DNA of 64,000 nucleotides from an uncultured Aquitalea sp. (GTDB taxonomy: Bacteria; Pseudomonadota; Gammaproteobacteria; Burkholderiales; Chromobacteriaceae). Shown one piece after another: positions 50,793-58,728 of this stretch. Numbering within the stretch: the first letter of the stretch is position 1; each line of letters begins with the position of its first letter. The notes below the pieces were generated by a model. The model ran no database searches and was not told the DNA's origin. It saw nothing but the letters and a program-made list of their open reading frames with translations. The stretch covers positions 1-64,000 of the forward strand of contig NZ_CAMFLA010000015.1 in NCBI RefSeq assembly GCF_945957525.1, read 5' to 3'. The position numbers and the translations under genes were made by a program.

Positions 50793-51938
50793 TCATAAGT
50801 CGCAAGCCGGCCAAATGGGCGGGAAATAATCGAGCGCGGAACTGCGTAATCCCCCCATGTAGGCGATGTTCCAGTGAAAAATTTCTTCGATATATGGCAT
50901 ACGCAAACCCAGCCGCTTTCCCATTTCGACCAGCAGCGCCAGACCGAACGCCACGTCTTCGTGGAAAGCGCGGTTTTCCTTGTCAATCACATAGCCATCC
51001 GCGGTGTGCACCATCGGCACCAGGATCGAGTCATAGGCCTGATTGGTTCGCAGTACCGACAGCATGGTGGAGTGATCTCGTATTTGCTCTTGGTAGGCTT
51101 CGATAATCTCTTGCTTGAGCGTCTGCACCGAGGACATATCCACACCCAGTCGCTGTTCGACCGCTTTGCACAGCAGCTGGCTTTCCTCGTCGCAACGCTC
51201 AAGGTAATAGGCGCCGAGCTCCGGGCAATCAGTCCACCAGCTCAGCGGCACGGTAAACGGCTTGTTGTGCCACTGCGCATACGGACCGATCAGCCCGTAG
51301 ATCACCGACGGATGCATGATCGGATTGCCCGGGGTCAGGGTGATTTCCAGATAGTGGCCGAGCAGTTCGACCGGCATGGTATACAGCCTACGCAAGTGCG
51401 CGAGCAGCGCTTGGCGCGCTACTTCGCTTTCGCGCGGATGGGTACCAACGTACAGCGTGCTCTTGGCTCCGCCCATGCGCACCGATACGCCGGGCAGCAG
51501 TTCGAAGGCTATATACGGCACATCTTTCATGCCCCAGATCACCGCGTTGGGCCGTGCTGCCAGCGCCTTCTCGGCCAGCCAATCGAAACCGCAGAAGCCC
51601 GGAATCGCGCCAACGTAGACCGGCTTGTGCTCCGGCAAATTATCAGCGATTGTCTTCAGTAACGCAGGCCGCGCCTGTGCCGGCACGGTAACGATCACCA
51701 CGTCGGCATCGATCAGCACCTGTTGCGGTTGGTCCGACACCGCATCCAGCCGCGCCGACAAGGTGATCCCATCCGGCAACAGCGCACGGATGCTCGCTTC
51801 GGCATGGCGCTCGATCACGTCCGGGTTATGGGTCAGCAGCGATACGCGCACACCGGGCAGTTGCTTGAACAGCACAGCGCTCAGATGCCCGGTGCGACCG
51901 CCGCCGCAAATCACGACATTCAACGACTGCGCCATCAT
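50793..51938 (-). CDS. Opine dehydrogenase-family enzyme in a siderophore operon
   Basis: A 381-residue NAD(P)-dependent enzyme of the octopine/nopaline dehydrogenase family. Residues about 8-160 are a Rossmann domain with VVICGGGRTGHLSAVLF. The C-terminal helical domain has the family signature LTPGNPIMHPSVIYG with the catalytic histidine. The start may be 51938 or 51935, which overlaps the SbnA-like gene by 4 bp. In staphyloferrin B clusters this position belongs to SbnB, which oxidises ACEGA to 2,3-diaminopropionate and 2-oxoglutarate. Opine dehydrogenases make and break the same type of secondary amine, so I infer a replacement of SbnB. The reaction is not proven. Confidence 0.85.
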   Translation of the reverse strand: MMAQSLNVVICGGGRTGHLSAVLFKQLPGVRVSLLTHNPDVIERHAEASIRALLPDGITLSARLDAVSDQPQQVLIDADVVIVTVPAQARPALLKTIADNLPEHKPVYVGAIPGFCGFDWLAEKALAARPNAVIWGMKDVPYIAFELLPGVSVRMGGAKSTLYVGTHPRESEVARQALLAHLRRLYTMPVELLGHYLEITLTPGNPIMHPSVIYGLIGPYAQWHNKPFTVPLSWWTDCPELGAYYLERCDEESQLLCKAVEQRLGVDMSSVQTLKQEIIEAYQEQIRDHSTMLSVLRTNQAYDSILVPMVHTADGYVIDKENRAFHEDVAFGLALLVEMGKRLGLRMPYIEEIFHWNIAYMGGLRSSALDYFPPIWPACDL

Positions 51939-52981
51939 GCGGCGCTCAACTGTGGCATCGCCAGCGGCGCGTCTTCAATTTCCAGATGTCCCGGGGCCAA
52001 CCAGTTGTCGAGCTGGGTCCAGATGTTCGAATCGAGCAGATTGCGCTCCTTGAGCCAGCTCTCGCTGAACACGGTGTGCAGGTATTTTTCACCGCCGTCC
52101 GCCACCGCCGTCACCACATTGCCACCGATCAGGCCGCTATGAATGAGCTCCAGAGCCTTGTAGATCGCGCCGCCGGTGGATCCGCCTACCAACAGGCCAG
52201 TACGCCGTGCGATGTAACGCGCGGTTTCGAACGCCTGCGCATCGGTCACCTGCACACCCAAATCAATGCAGCTGTAGTCTAGTACCAGACCCACAGTGTC
52301 GCCGGCCGGCGTGCCGGTACCGGACTGATAGTAAGGGTGGCCGGGCTGACCGAACACGATGGAGCCGGCCGGCTCCACCGCGATGGTCTTAGCGCGCGGG
52401 TTGTGCACCTTGAGTCCGCGCGCGATGCCGGTCATAGAACCACCGGTTCCCACGCAGCCGACATAGGCATCTACATTGCGGGTCTGGCAGATCAGTTCGT
52501 GCACAAAGTCTCCATAACCACCGGCGTTAGCCGCGTTGTCCGACTGGTTCATGAATACCGCGCCGGGAATCTGGCAGGCGATTTCGGCTGCCAGGCGTTG
52601 GCGCTCAACCACCGCAACCTCATCCTCGCGGTAGTCCCCCTCGACATAGCGGATCTCGGCACCGAGCGCGCGCATCACTGCGATCTTGTCCTGTGCCGCG
52701 TGGTGGTCTACCACCACGATGAAGCGCAAGCCGAATTCGATGGCTGCGATCGCCAGACCGCAACCGGTGTTGCCGGATGACGACTCCACCACCACGCCGC
52801 CGGACTTGAGGCGGCCTGACTTGAGCGCCGCAATCACCATATTGCGAGCCATGCGGTCCTTGATGCTGCCGCCCGGGTTGTTCTTCTCGATCTTGAGCAG
52901 CAATCGGGTATTTTTGGCCGGCACAGAAATGCTAAGAATCGGGGTATTGCCGATTAGATCGGTTACTTTGTTCAGAACCAT
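51935..52981 (-). CDS. SbnA-like PLP synthase (cysteine synthase fold)
   Basis: PLP enzyme of fold type II. The 348-residue protein has the PLP lysine Lys41 in KNNPGGSIKDRMARNM, the substrate loop ESSSGNTGCGLAIA and the phosphate-binding VGTGGSMTGIARGL. In staphyloferrin B synthesis SbnA condenses O-phosphoserine with glutamate to ACEGA. The context of siderophore genes and a C-terminal extension beyond ordinary cysteine synthases favour this role over cysteine synthesis. It starts a few bases after the decarboxylase gene. Confidence 0.87.
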   Translation of the reverse strand: MVLNKVTDLIGNTPILSISVPAKNTRLLLKIEKNNPGGSIKDRMARNMVIAALKSGRLKSGGVVVESSSGNTGCGLAIAAIEFGLRFIVVVDHHAAQDKIAVMRALGAEIRYVEGDYREDEVAVVERQRLAAEIACQIPGAVFMNQSDNAANAGGYGDFVHELICQTRNVDAYVGCVGTGGSMTGIARGLKVHNPRAKTIAVEPAGSIVFGQPGHPYYQSGTGTPAGDTVGLVLDYSCIDLGVQVTDAQAFETARYIARRTGLLVGGSTGGAIYKALELIHSGLIGGNVVTAVADGGEKYLHTVFSESWLKERNLLDSNIWTQLDNWLAPGHLEIEDAPLAMPQLSAA

Positions 52982-52985
52982 CTCT

Positions 52986-54398
52986 TTACTCCATGAGGTC
53001 GTCAGGGGTAACCGCCAGCATACCGGCCGCGTCGTAAGTCACGGCAACGCGGCGCGGCATAGGATGGCGGTGAAATTCGTTTTCCAGCAGATCCATCTGG
53101 TAACCGGCGGTGTTGGCGTACACCAACAGATCGCCGGCTTGCGGTGGGGTATCGAACGACAGCCAGCGGTTGGTGATCACGTCGTCGTCAAGGCAGCTGT
53201 GCCCGGCGATATAGGCGCGCAGCGACGTAGGTGGGAGATCGGTGCTTAGTGTCGCGTTGTCATTACGGCCGGACACCAGGATCGGATCGACTAGGAACTC
53301 GGACGCGAACCAGGTTTCGCAAGCGCTGAAGCTGCTGCCCTCGACCAAGATCACCAAATCGCCCATCGCCAAACGCTTGACGCGGGTGATGCGGAACACC
53401 GAAATGGCAGCCTGGTCAGCCAAACTGCGGCCCGGCTCCAATCCTAAGGTCAACCGTTCGTCATCGAGATAGCGAGCGACCGACACACCCTCCTTGCATT
53501 GCGCCAGTAAGAAGCTGTCGAGCCACTCGCACGCTCCCATGCTACTGCCGTACGGATAGAAAGAAGCCGGTACCTTGCCGGTACGGTAGTCACCGGCGCG
53601 TTGCCCATGCAGGAATGCTGCATAGCCGCCTGCGTCGGCATATCGGATCGGAAAGCCCCCGCCGATGTCGAGCATGCGTGGAGCCAGGCCAAGCTCGCGA
53701 GCTATCTCGACAAAGCGAGTCAGCTCCCGCAACGCCTGCACACGCGACTCGACATCGTAGCCACCCAGGTGAAAATGGAAGCCCTCGAAGGCAAACCGGC
53801 TGGACGGCTCTGCGAGCCGTTGCAGGCATTGCAAGAGCTCATCCCCCCCCATACCAAAGCGGCTAGTCGGTGCCCCAGTCGGCCTGTAGCGCAACAGCAC
53901 GCGTGCAGCGCAGCCTGTTGTGGCCGAGTGCATATACTCGGCCAAGTCGGCCAACTCCTCGACAGAGTCGACCGAGATCAGCGCCCCCCTGGCAATCAGT
54001 TCTTCGTGAAAGGCTCGCGTTTTAGCCGGTCCTGTGGCGCACAGCCGAACCCGATTAAGGCCCGCACGCAGCGCGTCGTTCATTTCGTAAATGCTCGACA
54101 CGTCTACGCCGATGCCGGCTTCCACTGCGGCGCGCACCAGCGCTTGTGACTTGTTAACCTTGGCCCCGTAAAATATCTCGTAGCGCACCTCGTGCCGATC
54201 CAGCACGGCACGCATTGCTTTGACGTTTTGTGCCAAGCAATGTGGCCACACGAGGTTGAGTGGAGAGCCGTACTCCATGGTCAGCACTTGCAACAGGTGT
54301 TGCTTCACATGTAGAAACTTCGCGATGACCGGATCCAGCAGCGGCGGAAGAGAATGGGCGCGCCCAGCGAGGGGCCTTAAGGGGAGGGGGAGGGCCAT
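52986..54398 (-). CDS. PLP decarboxylase, SbnH/FslC-like (diaminopimelate decarboxylase fold)
   Basis: Fold III decarboxylase of about 470 residues. The PLP lysine is Lys80 in IFYGAKVNKSQALVRA, and the glycine loop is MLDIGGGFPIRYAD. A C-terminal beta domain includes FSACETWFASEFL. In staphyloferrin B, SbnH decarboxylates citryl-diaminopropionate; in rhizoferrin synthesis FslC decarboxylates citryl-ornithine. By position this enzyme should act on the synthetase product. The start could be 54398, 54407 or the TTG at 54413. Confidence 0.87.
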   Translation of the reverse strand: MALPLPLRPLAGRAHSLPPLLDPVIAKFLHVKQHLLQVLTMEYGSPLNLVWPHCLAQNVKAMRAVLDRHEVRYEIFYGAKVNKSQALVRAAVEAGIGVDVSSIYEMNDALRAGLNRVRLCATGPAKTRAFHEELIARGALISVDSVEELADLAEYMHSATTGCAARVLLRYRPTGAPTSRFGMGGDELLQCLQRLAEPSSRFAFEGFHFHLGGYDVESRVQALRELTRFVEIARELGLAPRMLDIGGGFPIRYADAGGYAAFLHGQRAGDYRTGKVPASFYPYGSSMGACEWLDSFLLAQCKEGVSVARYLDDERLTLGLEPGRSLADQAAISVFRITRVKRLAMGDLVILVEGSSFSACETWFASEFLVDPILVSGRNDNATLSTDLPPTSLRAYIAGHSCLDDDVITNRWLSFDTPPQAGDLLVYANTAGYQMDLLENEFHRHPMPRRVAVTYDAAGMLAVTPDDLME

Positions 54399-54416
54399 GG
54401 TCGGCATTTCCAATAC

Positions 54417-56609
54417 TTAAAGATCAACCGCAGCCGACACTTGCAGGGTGCGCGAAGTCCCTTGCGAGATCGTGCCGTACGAAGCGACTCCAGCCCAATA
54501 ATGGCGATCGAACACATTCAACAGGTTCACCCGGAATGTGGCTGATTTCCCTTCGATCTTGGTACTGTAGCGGCCGCCCAAGTCAAAGCGAGTCCACGCC
54601 GGGAGGCTCTGGGTATTCGCTTGGTTGACGTACTCCTTGCCGGTGTAGATGATGCTACCGGTCAGCGTGAGCCCTTTCACCCAAGTCGTATCCCACTCGC
54701 CTCCCAGGTTGGCCTGTACCGTTGGCACACCAACCGGTCGCTTACCAAGCGTAGCTCTGTTATTGGTCTTGGTTAGCTCAGCGTCGAGCAAAGTCACTCC
54801 ACCGAGCAATCGCCAACCCTTGGCCACTTCGCCATACAAGTTAAGTTCCATACCACGATTACGCTGCTCGCTATCCACGGCAAACACGTTGTTGGTAACT
54901 TGGCCACTCGGCTTGGTGATCTGGAACAAGCTCAGCGTTGTCATCAGCCGGCCATGGTCGATCCTGACACCCGTCTCGTATTGCTTGGTTTTATATGGTG
55001 CAAACACTTGGCCAGCGTTGCTGGCCGTCGACGGAGCGATATCGCCCTTGCTTAGTCCCTCGATGTAGTTGGCGTAGAGTGACACCATTTGCCAAGGCTG
55101 GATCACCACTCCGGCCACCGGAGTAACAGCTGCCTTGTCATAGGACAAGGTAACCGCGCCGCCAGCTCCGAAGTTGTCCGATTTGACTTGCTGCTGGCGC
55201 ACGCCAAGCGTCACTCGCAGGCGCTCGTCAAGCATAACCATAGTGTCGGCCAGTGCTACACCTGAGAGATGAGTCGAGGATACCTTCGGTATCGAGGACG
55301 GCAAGCTGATGCCCTGGCTCGCACTGTCGACCGGCCTGTAAATGTTCGACAACACCGAGGTACCACTGCCAGACGAGCGCGACAATTCGTCACGATAGCT
55401 GCTTGCCTGCACGGTAACGGCATGGTGAACCACGCCAGTGTCAAAATAAACACGCAACCCGGCGTCAGCACTGGAGCGATCCACGCCGAACTTGTAATAC
55501 ATCGGCGTCGCGCTGGTATCTCCAACGCTATTCAGTATCTTCGGTGTCTGATCCGACAGGCGCGCCACGTCGGAGTGGGAGCCACCTGCATTGACAAAAA
55601 GTGTCAGCTTGTCGATGAGGTCATACTCAGCTTTGAATAAGACTCCCTGCTCTTTAATCTTCGACCAGGCCCAAGGCTGGCTAACGTTGTTACTGTTAGC
55701 TGGAGCAGACGGAACGGCAACTTCCGATGCAATCAGAAATGGACGCGACGGGGCGTCATACTTTTCTTCCTGGTTATATGCGTCAAGCGAGGCGCGCAGC
55801 CGTTCTCCCTGATAGTCGAGAGCCAGAGATCCGACAACCGTTTTGCGCGACTGCTTGTCCACAGCAGTACTACCCTGACTATGCCTACCATTAAGGCGAA
55901 AACCGAACTCAAGATCGGCACCGAAACGTCGACTGAGATCGAAATGTTCACCTATTTGAGAAGACGTAGCGAAGTCGGTGGTGACACGGGTCAAATCTTC
56001 TGCCTTCGCCCGCTTAGGCACCACATTGATCACCCCACCGACACCACTATTCGGTGACAGACCGTACAGCAGAGCCCCTGGACCTTTAAGCACCTCGACG
56101 CGCTCAGCGTAGTCGGTAAAAACGCGGTAGTTGGGTGCCACGCCATACAGACCGTCAAAGGCGATCTCACCTAGATTGCCTTCATTGATTGGAAACCCTC
56201 GAATGAAATAAGAATCAACCACGCCGCCGTTCTGGCTCACGCGGACAGAGGAATCTTGGGTTACAACACCCGCTACAGCATCCACCTGCAGATCCTGCAT
56301 CTTTTGCGCCGTGTAGCTGCTGATATTGAACGGCGACTTCATCGTATCGGTATTGCCTAGCAACCCTAGCCGCGCACCTCGCGCGACCTGCCCGCCTGCA
56401 TAGGGCAACAGCTGGCCACCTGACGAATCAGCGCTAACCGTCACGGTCGGCAAGATAGGCGCATCGTCGGCGAATGCTTGGCCGAAGAAGCCAATACATA
56501 GCACCCCTGCAAGGGCCAAGTGAAGCGCCAAGGGACTTGGCCCCAGGGCTCGCGCCACAACAAGAGGCGCCAAGATCTGAGCGCTTTCTGAGTAAGACTT
56601 GGGTTTCAT
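54417..56609 (-). CDS. TonB-dependent siderophore receptor
   Basis: Outer-membrane receptor of 730 residues and first gene of the operon. A signal peptide ends near CIGFFGQAFADD. The plug domain has VVTQDSSVRVSQNGGVVDSY, GFPINEGNLG and YAERVEVLKGPGALLYGLSP. The C-terminal barrel ends LLNVFDRHYWAGVASYG and SAAVDL. It ends in leucine rather than the usual phenylalanine. The start is the ATG at 56609, below two Fur-like sites. The open frame upstream to 57245 is antisense to prophage remnants and not part of the protein. Confidence 0.93.
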   Translation of the reverse strand: MKPKSYSESAQILAPLVVARALGPSPLALHLALAGVLCIGFFGQAFADDAPILPTVTVSADSSGGQLLPYAGGQVARGARLGLLGNTDTMKSPFNISSYTAQKMQDLQVDAVAGVVTQDSSVRVSQNGGVVDSYFIRGFPINEGNLGEIAFDGLYGVAPNYRVFTDYAERVEVLKGPGALLYGLSPNSGVGGVINVVPKRAKAEDLTRVTTDFATSSQIGEHFDLSRRFGADLEFGFRLNGRHSQGSTAVDKQSRKTVVGSLALDYQGERLRASLDAYNQEEKYDAPSRPFLIASEVAVPSAPANSNNVSQPWAWSKIKEQGVLFKAEYDLIDKLTLFVNAGGSHSDVARLSDQTPKILNSVGDTSATPMYYKFGVDRSSADAGLRVYFDTGVVHHAVTVQASSYRDELSRSSGSGTSVLSNIYRPVDSASQGISLPSSIPKVSSTHLSGVALADTMVMLDERLRVTLGVRQQQVKSDNFGAGGAVTLSYDKAAVTPVAGVVIQPWQMVSLYANYIEGLSKGDIAPSTASNAGQVFAPYKTKQYETGVRIDHGRLMTTLSLFQITKPSGQVTNNVFAVDSEQRNRGMELNLYGEVAKGWRLLGGVTLLDAELTKTNNRATLGKRPVGVPTVQANLGGEWDTTWVKGLTLTGSIIYTGKEYVNQANTQSLPAWTRFDLGGRYSTKIEGKSATFRVNLLNVFDRHYWAGVASYGTISQGTSRTLQVSAAVDL

Positions 56610-56644
56610 GAATAAACAATTCCCTATCTTTATTGATTGCACAA

Positions 56645-56669
56645 TTTGAGAATAATATTCATTCTCAAA
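56645..56669 (-). promoter_or_regulatory. Fur box 1 of the siderophore operon
   Basis: GAGAATAATATTCATTCTC (56648-56666) is a 19-base inverted repeat matching the Fur consensus GATAATGATAATCATTATC at most positions. TTT and AAA extend the symmetry on either side. It lies about 40 bases before the receptor ATG, where Fe-Fur would block transcription. Confidence 0.8.
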
Positions 56670-56677
56670 TAGTAATG

Positions 56678-56696
56678 CAAATGATAAATCATTATC
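56678..56696 (-). promoter_or_regulatory. Fur box 2 of the siderophore operon
   Basis: AATGATAAATCATT (56680-56693) followed by ATC forms a second Fur-like palindrome, 11 bases beyond box 1. Its right half matches ATCATTATC exactly. Tandem boxes are common at tightly iron-repressed receptor genes. Confidence 0.7.
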
Positions 56697-56729
56697 AATT
56701 AAAATTTCACTACTATCGCGCAAGAGCAG

Positions 56730-57146
56730 ATGATTGTCTGGCAAGAGGCCCAGGCGAAAGCCTTCACGGTGGCTGGCGTGATGAAGATGGATGTGCTGGT
56801 GGACATTCGCCAGGCCGTGGACAAGGCGCTGGCGACCGGGCAGACCTACAGCGACTTTGAGAAGTAGCTGATTCCGGTGCTGCAGCGCCGTGGCTGGTAG
56901 GGCCGCGATGCCCAGACCGACAAGGAGACCGGCGAAGTACTGGGCAAGGGCCTGTCGCCCTGGCGACTGAAGACCATCCACCAGAACAACCTGCAGCCGG
57001 CTTACATGGCCAGCCGTTGGAAGTTCTTTGTGGACAACCAGGCAAACCGGCCCTATCTGGAATACGTGGCCATCATGGACAAGCACACCAGGCCGGCCCA
57101 TGCCGCACTCAATGGCCTTGTGTTCAGGATTGATGATCCATTCTGA
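56730..57146 (+). pseudogene. Mu gpF-like phage head protein, C-terminal remnant with stops
   Basis: The frame from 56730 reads QEAQAKAFTVAGVMKMDVLV and then SPWRLKTIHQNNLQPAYMAS, RPYLEYVAIMDKHTRPAHAA. These blocks are typical of the Mu F-like minor head/capsid morphogenesis family. Two in-frame TAG codons (56865 and 56898) break it, and the N-terminal part is missing. It ends at 57146. It is a decayed piece of a Mu-like prophage. Confidence 0.75.
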
Positions 57147-57168
57147 CAGAGCTTCTAAGGGGCTTGCA

Positions 57169-57369
57169 GTGTTTAACCATGAAATCCGGTGCGGCCAGTG
57201 CGGCCGCAAACTGGCCTCTGGCCGGTATCTTGAATTGACCATCAAGTGCCCGCGCTGTCGGGCGCTGAATCATCTGAAGGCCGAGAGCCTCCCTATAGAG
57301 CGCCCAGGAGCGCCACGTCTAGGAGAAGACGATGGACTCCAGTCCGATCATCCCGTGGCTGGGCGGTAA
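57169..57369 (+). CDS. com: Com-family zinc-finger regulator (Mu-like prophage)
   Basis: A 66-residue protein starting with GTG at 57169, after TAAGGGG. It holds two CxxC pairs (IRCGQCGRKL and IKCPRCRALNHL), the zinc ribbon of phage Mu Com. Mu Com opens the mRNA of the mom DNA-modification gene for translation. Here its 3' end overlaps the start of a DNA adenine methylase by 38 bp, so it may act on that gene in the same way. The coding frame is intact. Confidence 0.75.
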   Translation: MFNHEIRCGQCGRKLASGRYLELTIKCPRCRALNHLKAESLPIERPGAPRLGEDDGLQSDHPVAGR

Positions 57370-58126
57370 GCGCCGCCTTGCTGACAAGCTTATGCCCCTG
57401 TTTCCGAAGCATGAGTGCTATGTAGAGCTGTTTTGCGGTGGCGCAGCGTTGTACTTCCTGCGCCATGTCCCTGCTCCCGTCGAAGTGTTAAACGACGTTA
57501 ACGGCGAGCTGGTGAATCTGTACAGGGTGGTGCAAAACCACATGGAAGAGTTTGTCCGCCAGTTCAAGTGGGCAATTAGCAGCCGCGAAGTATTTAAGTG
57601 GCAGCAAATGACCCGCCCGGAGACGTTGACTGATATCCAGCGCGCGGCCAGATTTTACTACCTGCAACACCATGCTTTCGCTGGCAAGGTTACGGGACAG
57701 ACCTTTGGTACGGCCACCACCGGCCCAGCCATCAACCTATGTCGGATCGAAGAGAACCTTAGTGCCGCACACCTGCGGCTTGCCGGCACCTACGTCGAAA
57801 ACCTCTCGTGGCAGGACTGCCTTAAGAGATACGACAGGGCGCATACCTTCTTCTACGCTGACCCGCCGTATTGGCAGACAGAAGGCTATGGTGTGCCGTT
57901 TGAGTTCGGCCAGTATGAGCAGTTGGCTGAAGCTATGCAGACATGCAAGGGTAAAGTGATGGTCAGCATTAACGACCACCCGGACATTCGGGCAGTATTT
58001 GATGGCTTCTGGATGGAGGGGCTGGATATCAAGTACAGCACAGCCAACAACTATGGCACGGCCGAAACCAGTAGAGAGCTTGTGATTACCAACTGGGAGC
58101 CAGAGGCTCTGGGCGGTCTGTTCTAA
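57332..58126 (+). CDS. D12-class DNA adenine methylase (phage type)
   Basis: N6-adenine DNA methyltransferase of 264 residues. The SAM-binding motif is PWLGGKRRLADKLMPLFP with VELFCGGAALYF near residue 35. The catalytic motif DPPYW is in FFYADPPYWQTEGYG near residue 175. These are the Dam/D12 family signatures. It is translationally coupled to com. It may methylate GATC or a related site; the target cannot be read from sequence. It is intact although its phage neighbour is broken. Confidence 0.9.
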   Translation: MDSSPIIPWLGGKRRLADKLMPLFPKHECYVELFCGGAALYFLRHVPAPVEVLNDVNGELVNLYRVVQNHMEEFVRQFKWAISSREVFKWQQMTRPETLTDIQRAARFYYLQHHAFAGKVTGQTFGTATTGPAINLCRIEENLSAAHLRLAGTYVENLSWQDCLKRYDRAHTFFYADPPYWQTEGYGVPFEFGQYEQLAEAMQTCKGKVMVSINDHPDIRAVFDGFWMEGLDIKYSTANNYGTAETSRELVITNWEPEALGGLF

Positions 58127-58227
58127 CGCCCCCAGCCAAGGCTGTTGCGTGCAGTAAGTTTTGCGGCAGCTTTGGCGGTTAGGCCAGCGCAAAATTAAGT
58201 GCAAAGCGGTGCAAAGGTTCCCGCGCC

Positions 58228-58338
58228 GTTACACCTAGTCACTTGTCTGATCACGCGAAGAAGCTGGACGCCATTTTGGGAGGCGATGACACAAATATGG
58301 CACAAAGTGAAAAGGGGTCAGGCCTGAAGATAGCCTAA
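58228..58338 (+). pseudogene. Probable tyrosine-recombinase (integrase) C-terminal remnant
   Basis: This frame reads VTPSHLSDHAKKLDAILGGD and then DTNMAQSEKG, ending at TAA 58336. Its SHLSDHAKKLDAIL pattern is like the last helix of phage integrases, which follows the active tyrosine; here a proline sits where YSH is expected. It runs towards the 3' end of tRNA-Thr, the usual place for an integrase gene. No start or catalytic core remains. Confidence 0.4.
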
Positions 58339-58344
58339 CCCCTT
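58312..58344 (-). terminator. Intrinsic terminator of tRNA-Thr
   Basis: AAGGGGTCAGGC (58312-58323) pairs with GCCTAACCCCTT (58333-58344) with one or two wobble pairs. The minus-strand reading ends in TTTT. It lies nine bases past the tRNA end. Confidence 0.7.
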
Positions 58345-58351
58345 GATTTCT

Positions 58352-58373
58352 ATGGTGCCGGTAAGAGGAGTCG
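58352..58373. repeat. Candidate right attachment copy within the tRNA-Thr 3' end
   Basis: This stretch covers the acceptor and T-arm bases of tRNA-Thr. It matches 39335-39356 at 19 of 22 positions, 19.0 kb away, in direct orientation. Confidence 0.5.
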
Positions 58374-58428
58374 AACCCCCGACCTTCGCATTACGAATGC
58401 GCTGCTCTACCAACTGAGCTATACCGGC
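58353..58428 (-). tRNA. tRNA-Thr(CGT)
   Basis: 76 bases on the minus strand. The acceptor starts GCCGGTA and ends TACCGGC-A-CCA. D arm AGCTCAGTTGGTAGAGC, anticodon arm GCATTCGTAATGC with CGT, T arm GGGGGTTCGACTCCT. All four arms pair. It is the likely attachment site of the island to its left. Confidence 0.95.
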
Positions 58429-58441
58429 AAACCAACTTGGT

Positions 58442-58483
58442 AAAAAAGCCTTGAGTCTCTGTAAAGAAATTCAAGGCTTTTTT
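58442..58483 (-). terminator. Intrinsic terminator of the tRNA-Pro genes
   Basis: AAAAAAGCCTTGA (58442-58454) and TCAAGGCTTTTTT (58471-58483) form a 13-bp stem. The minus-strand end has a run of T. It lies just after the 3' end of the first tRNA-Pro. Confidence 0.8.
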
Positions 58484-58488
58484 GAATC

Positions 58489-58565
58489 TGGTCGGAGTGA
58501 GAGGATTCGAACCTCCGGCCTCTACGTCCCGAACGTAGCGCTCTACCAGGCTAAGCTACACTCCG
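58489..58565 (-). tRNA. tRNA-Pro(CGG), copy 1
   Basis: 77 bases on the minus strand: acceptor CGGAGTG paired with CACTCCG, then A and CCA. Anticodon arm CTACGTTCGGGACGTAG with CGG; T arm CCGGAGGTTCGAATCCT. All arms pair. It appears identical to the copy at 58652-58728. Confidence 0.95.
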
Positions 58566-58651
58566 ATTTTGCATCCCCACCCTGACGGCTGGGAGACGAG
58601 AAATTTACCTTGTTTCGTGCTGCTTTGCAAGGATTTTACGGTTTTTATTGC

Positions 58652-58728
58652 TGGTCGGAGTGAGAGGATTCGAACCTCCGGCCTCTACGTCCCGAACGTA
58701 GCGCTCTACCAGGCTAAGCTACACTCCG
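58652..58728 (-). tRNA. tRNA-Pro(CGG), copy 2
   Basis: The same 77-base sequence as copy 1, with 86 bases between the two genes. The tandem pair is probably transcribed from a promoter beyond 58728. A duplicated CCG decoder fits a GC-rich genome. Confidence 0.95.

Noticed and set aside
51935..52981. Ordinary cysteine synthase (CysK/CysM)
   Set aside because: It lies inside a siderophore operon with overlapping genes and has an extended C-terminus, so an SbnA-like role is more likely.
56610..57245. Upstream extension of the TonB receptor reading frame to 942 codons
   Set aside because: It crosses the Fur boxes and runs antisense to the gpF-like remnant and com; the signal peptide begins at 56609.
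58489..58728. Direct repeat with an 86-base spacer, like a small CRISPR or IS repeat
   Set aside because: The repeat units are two complete tRNA-Pro genes with all arms intact.
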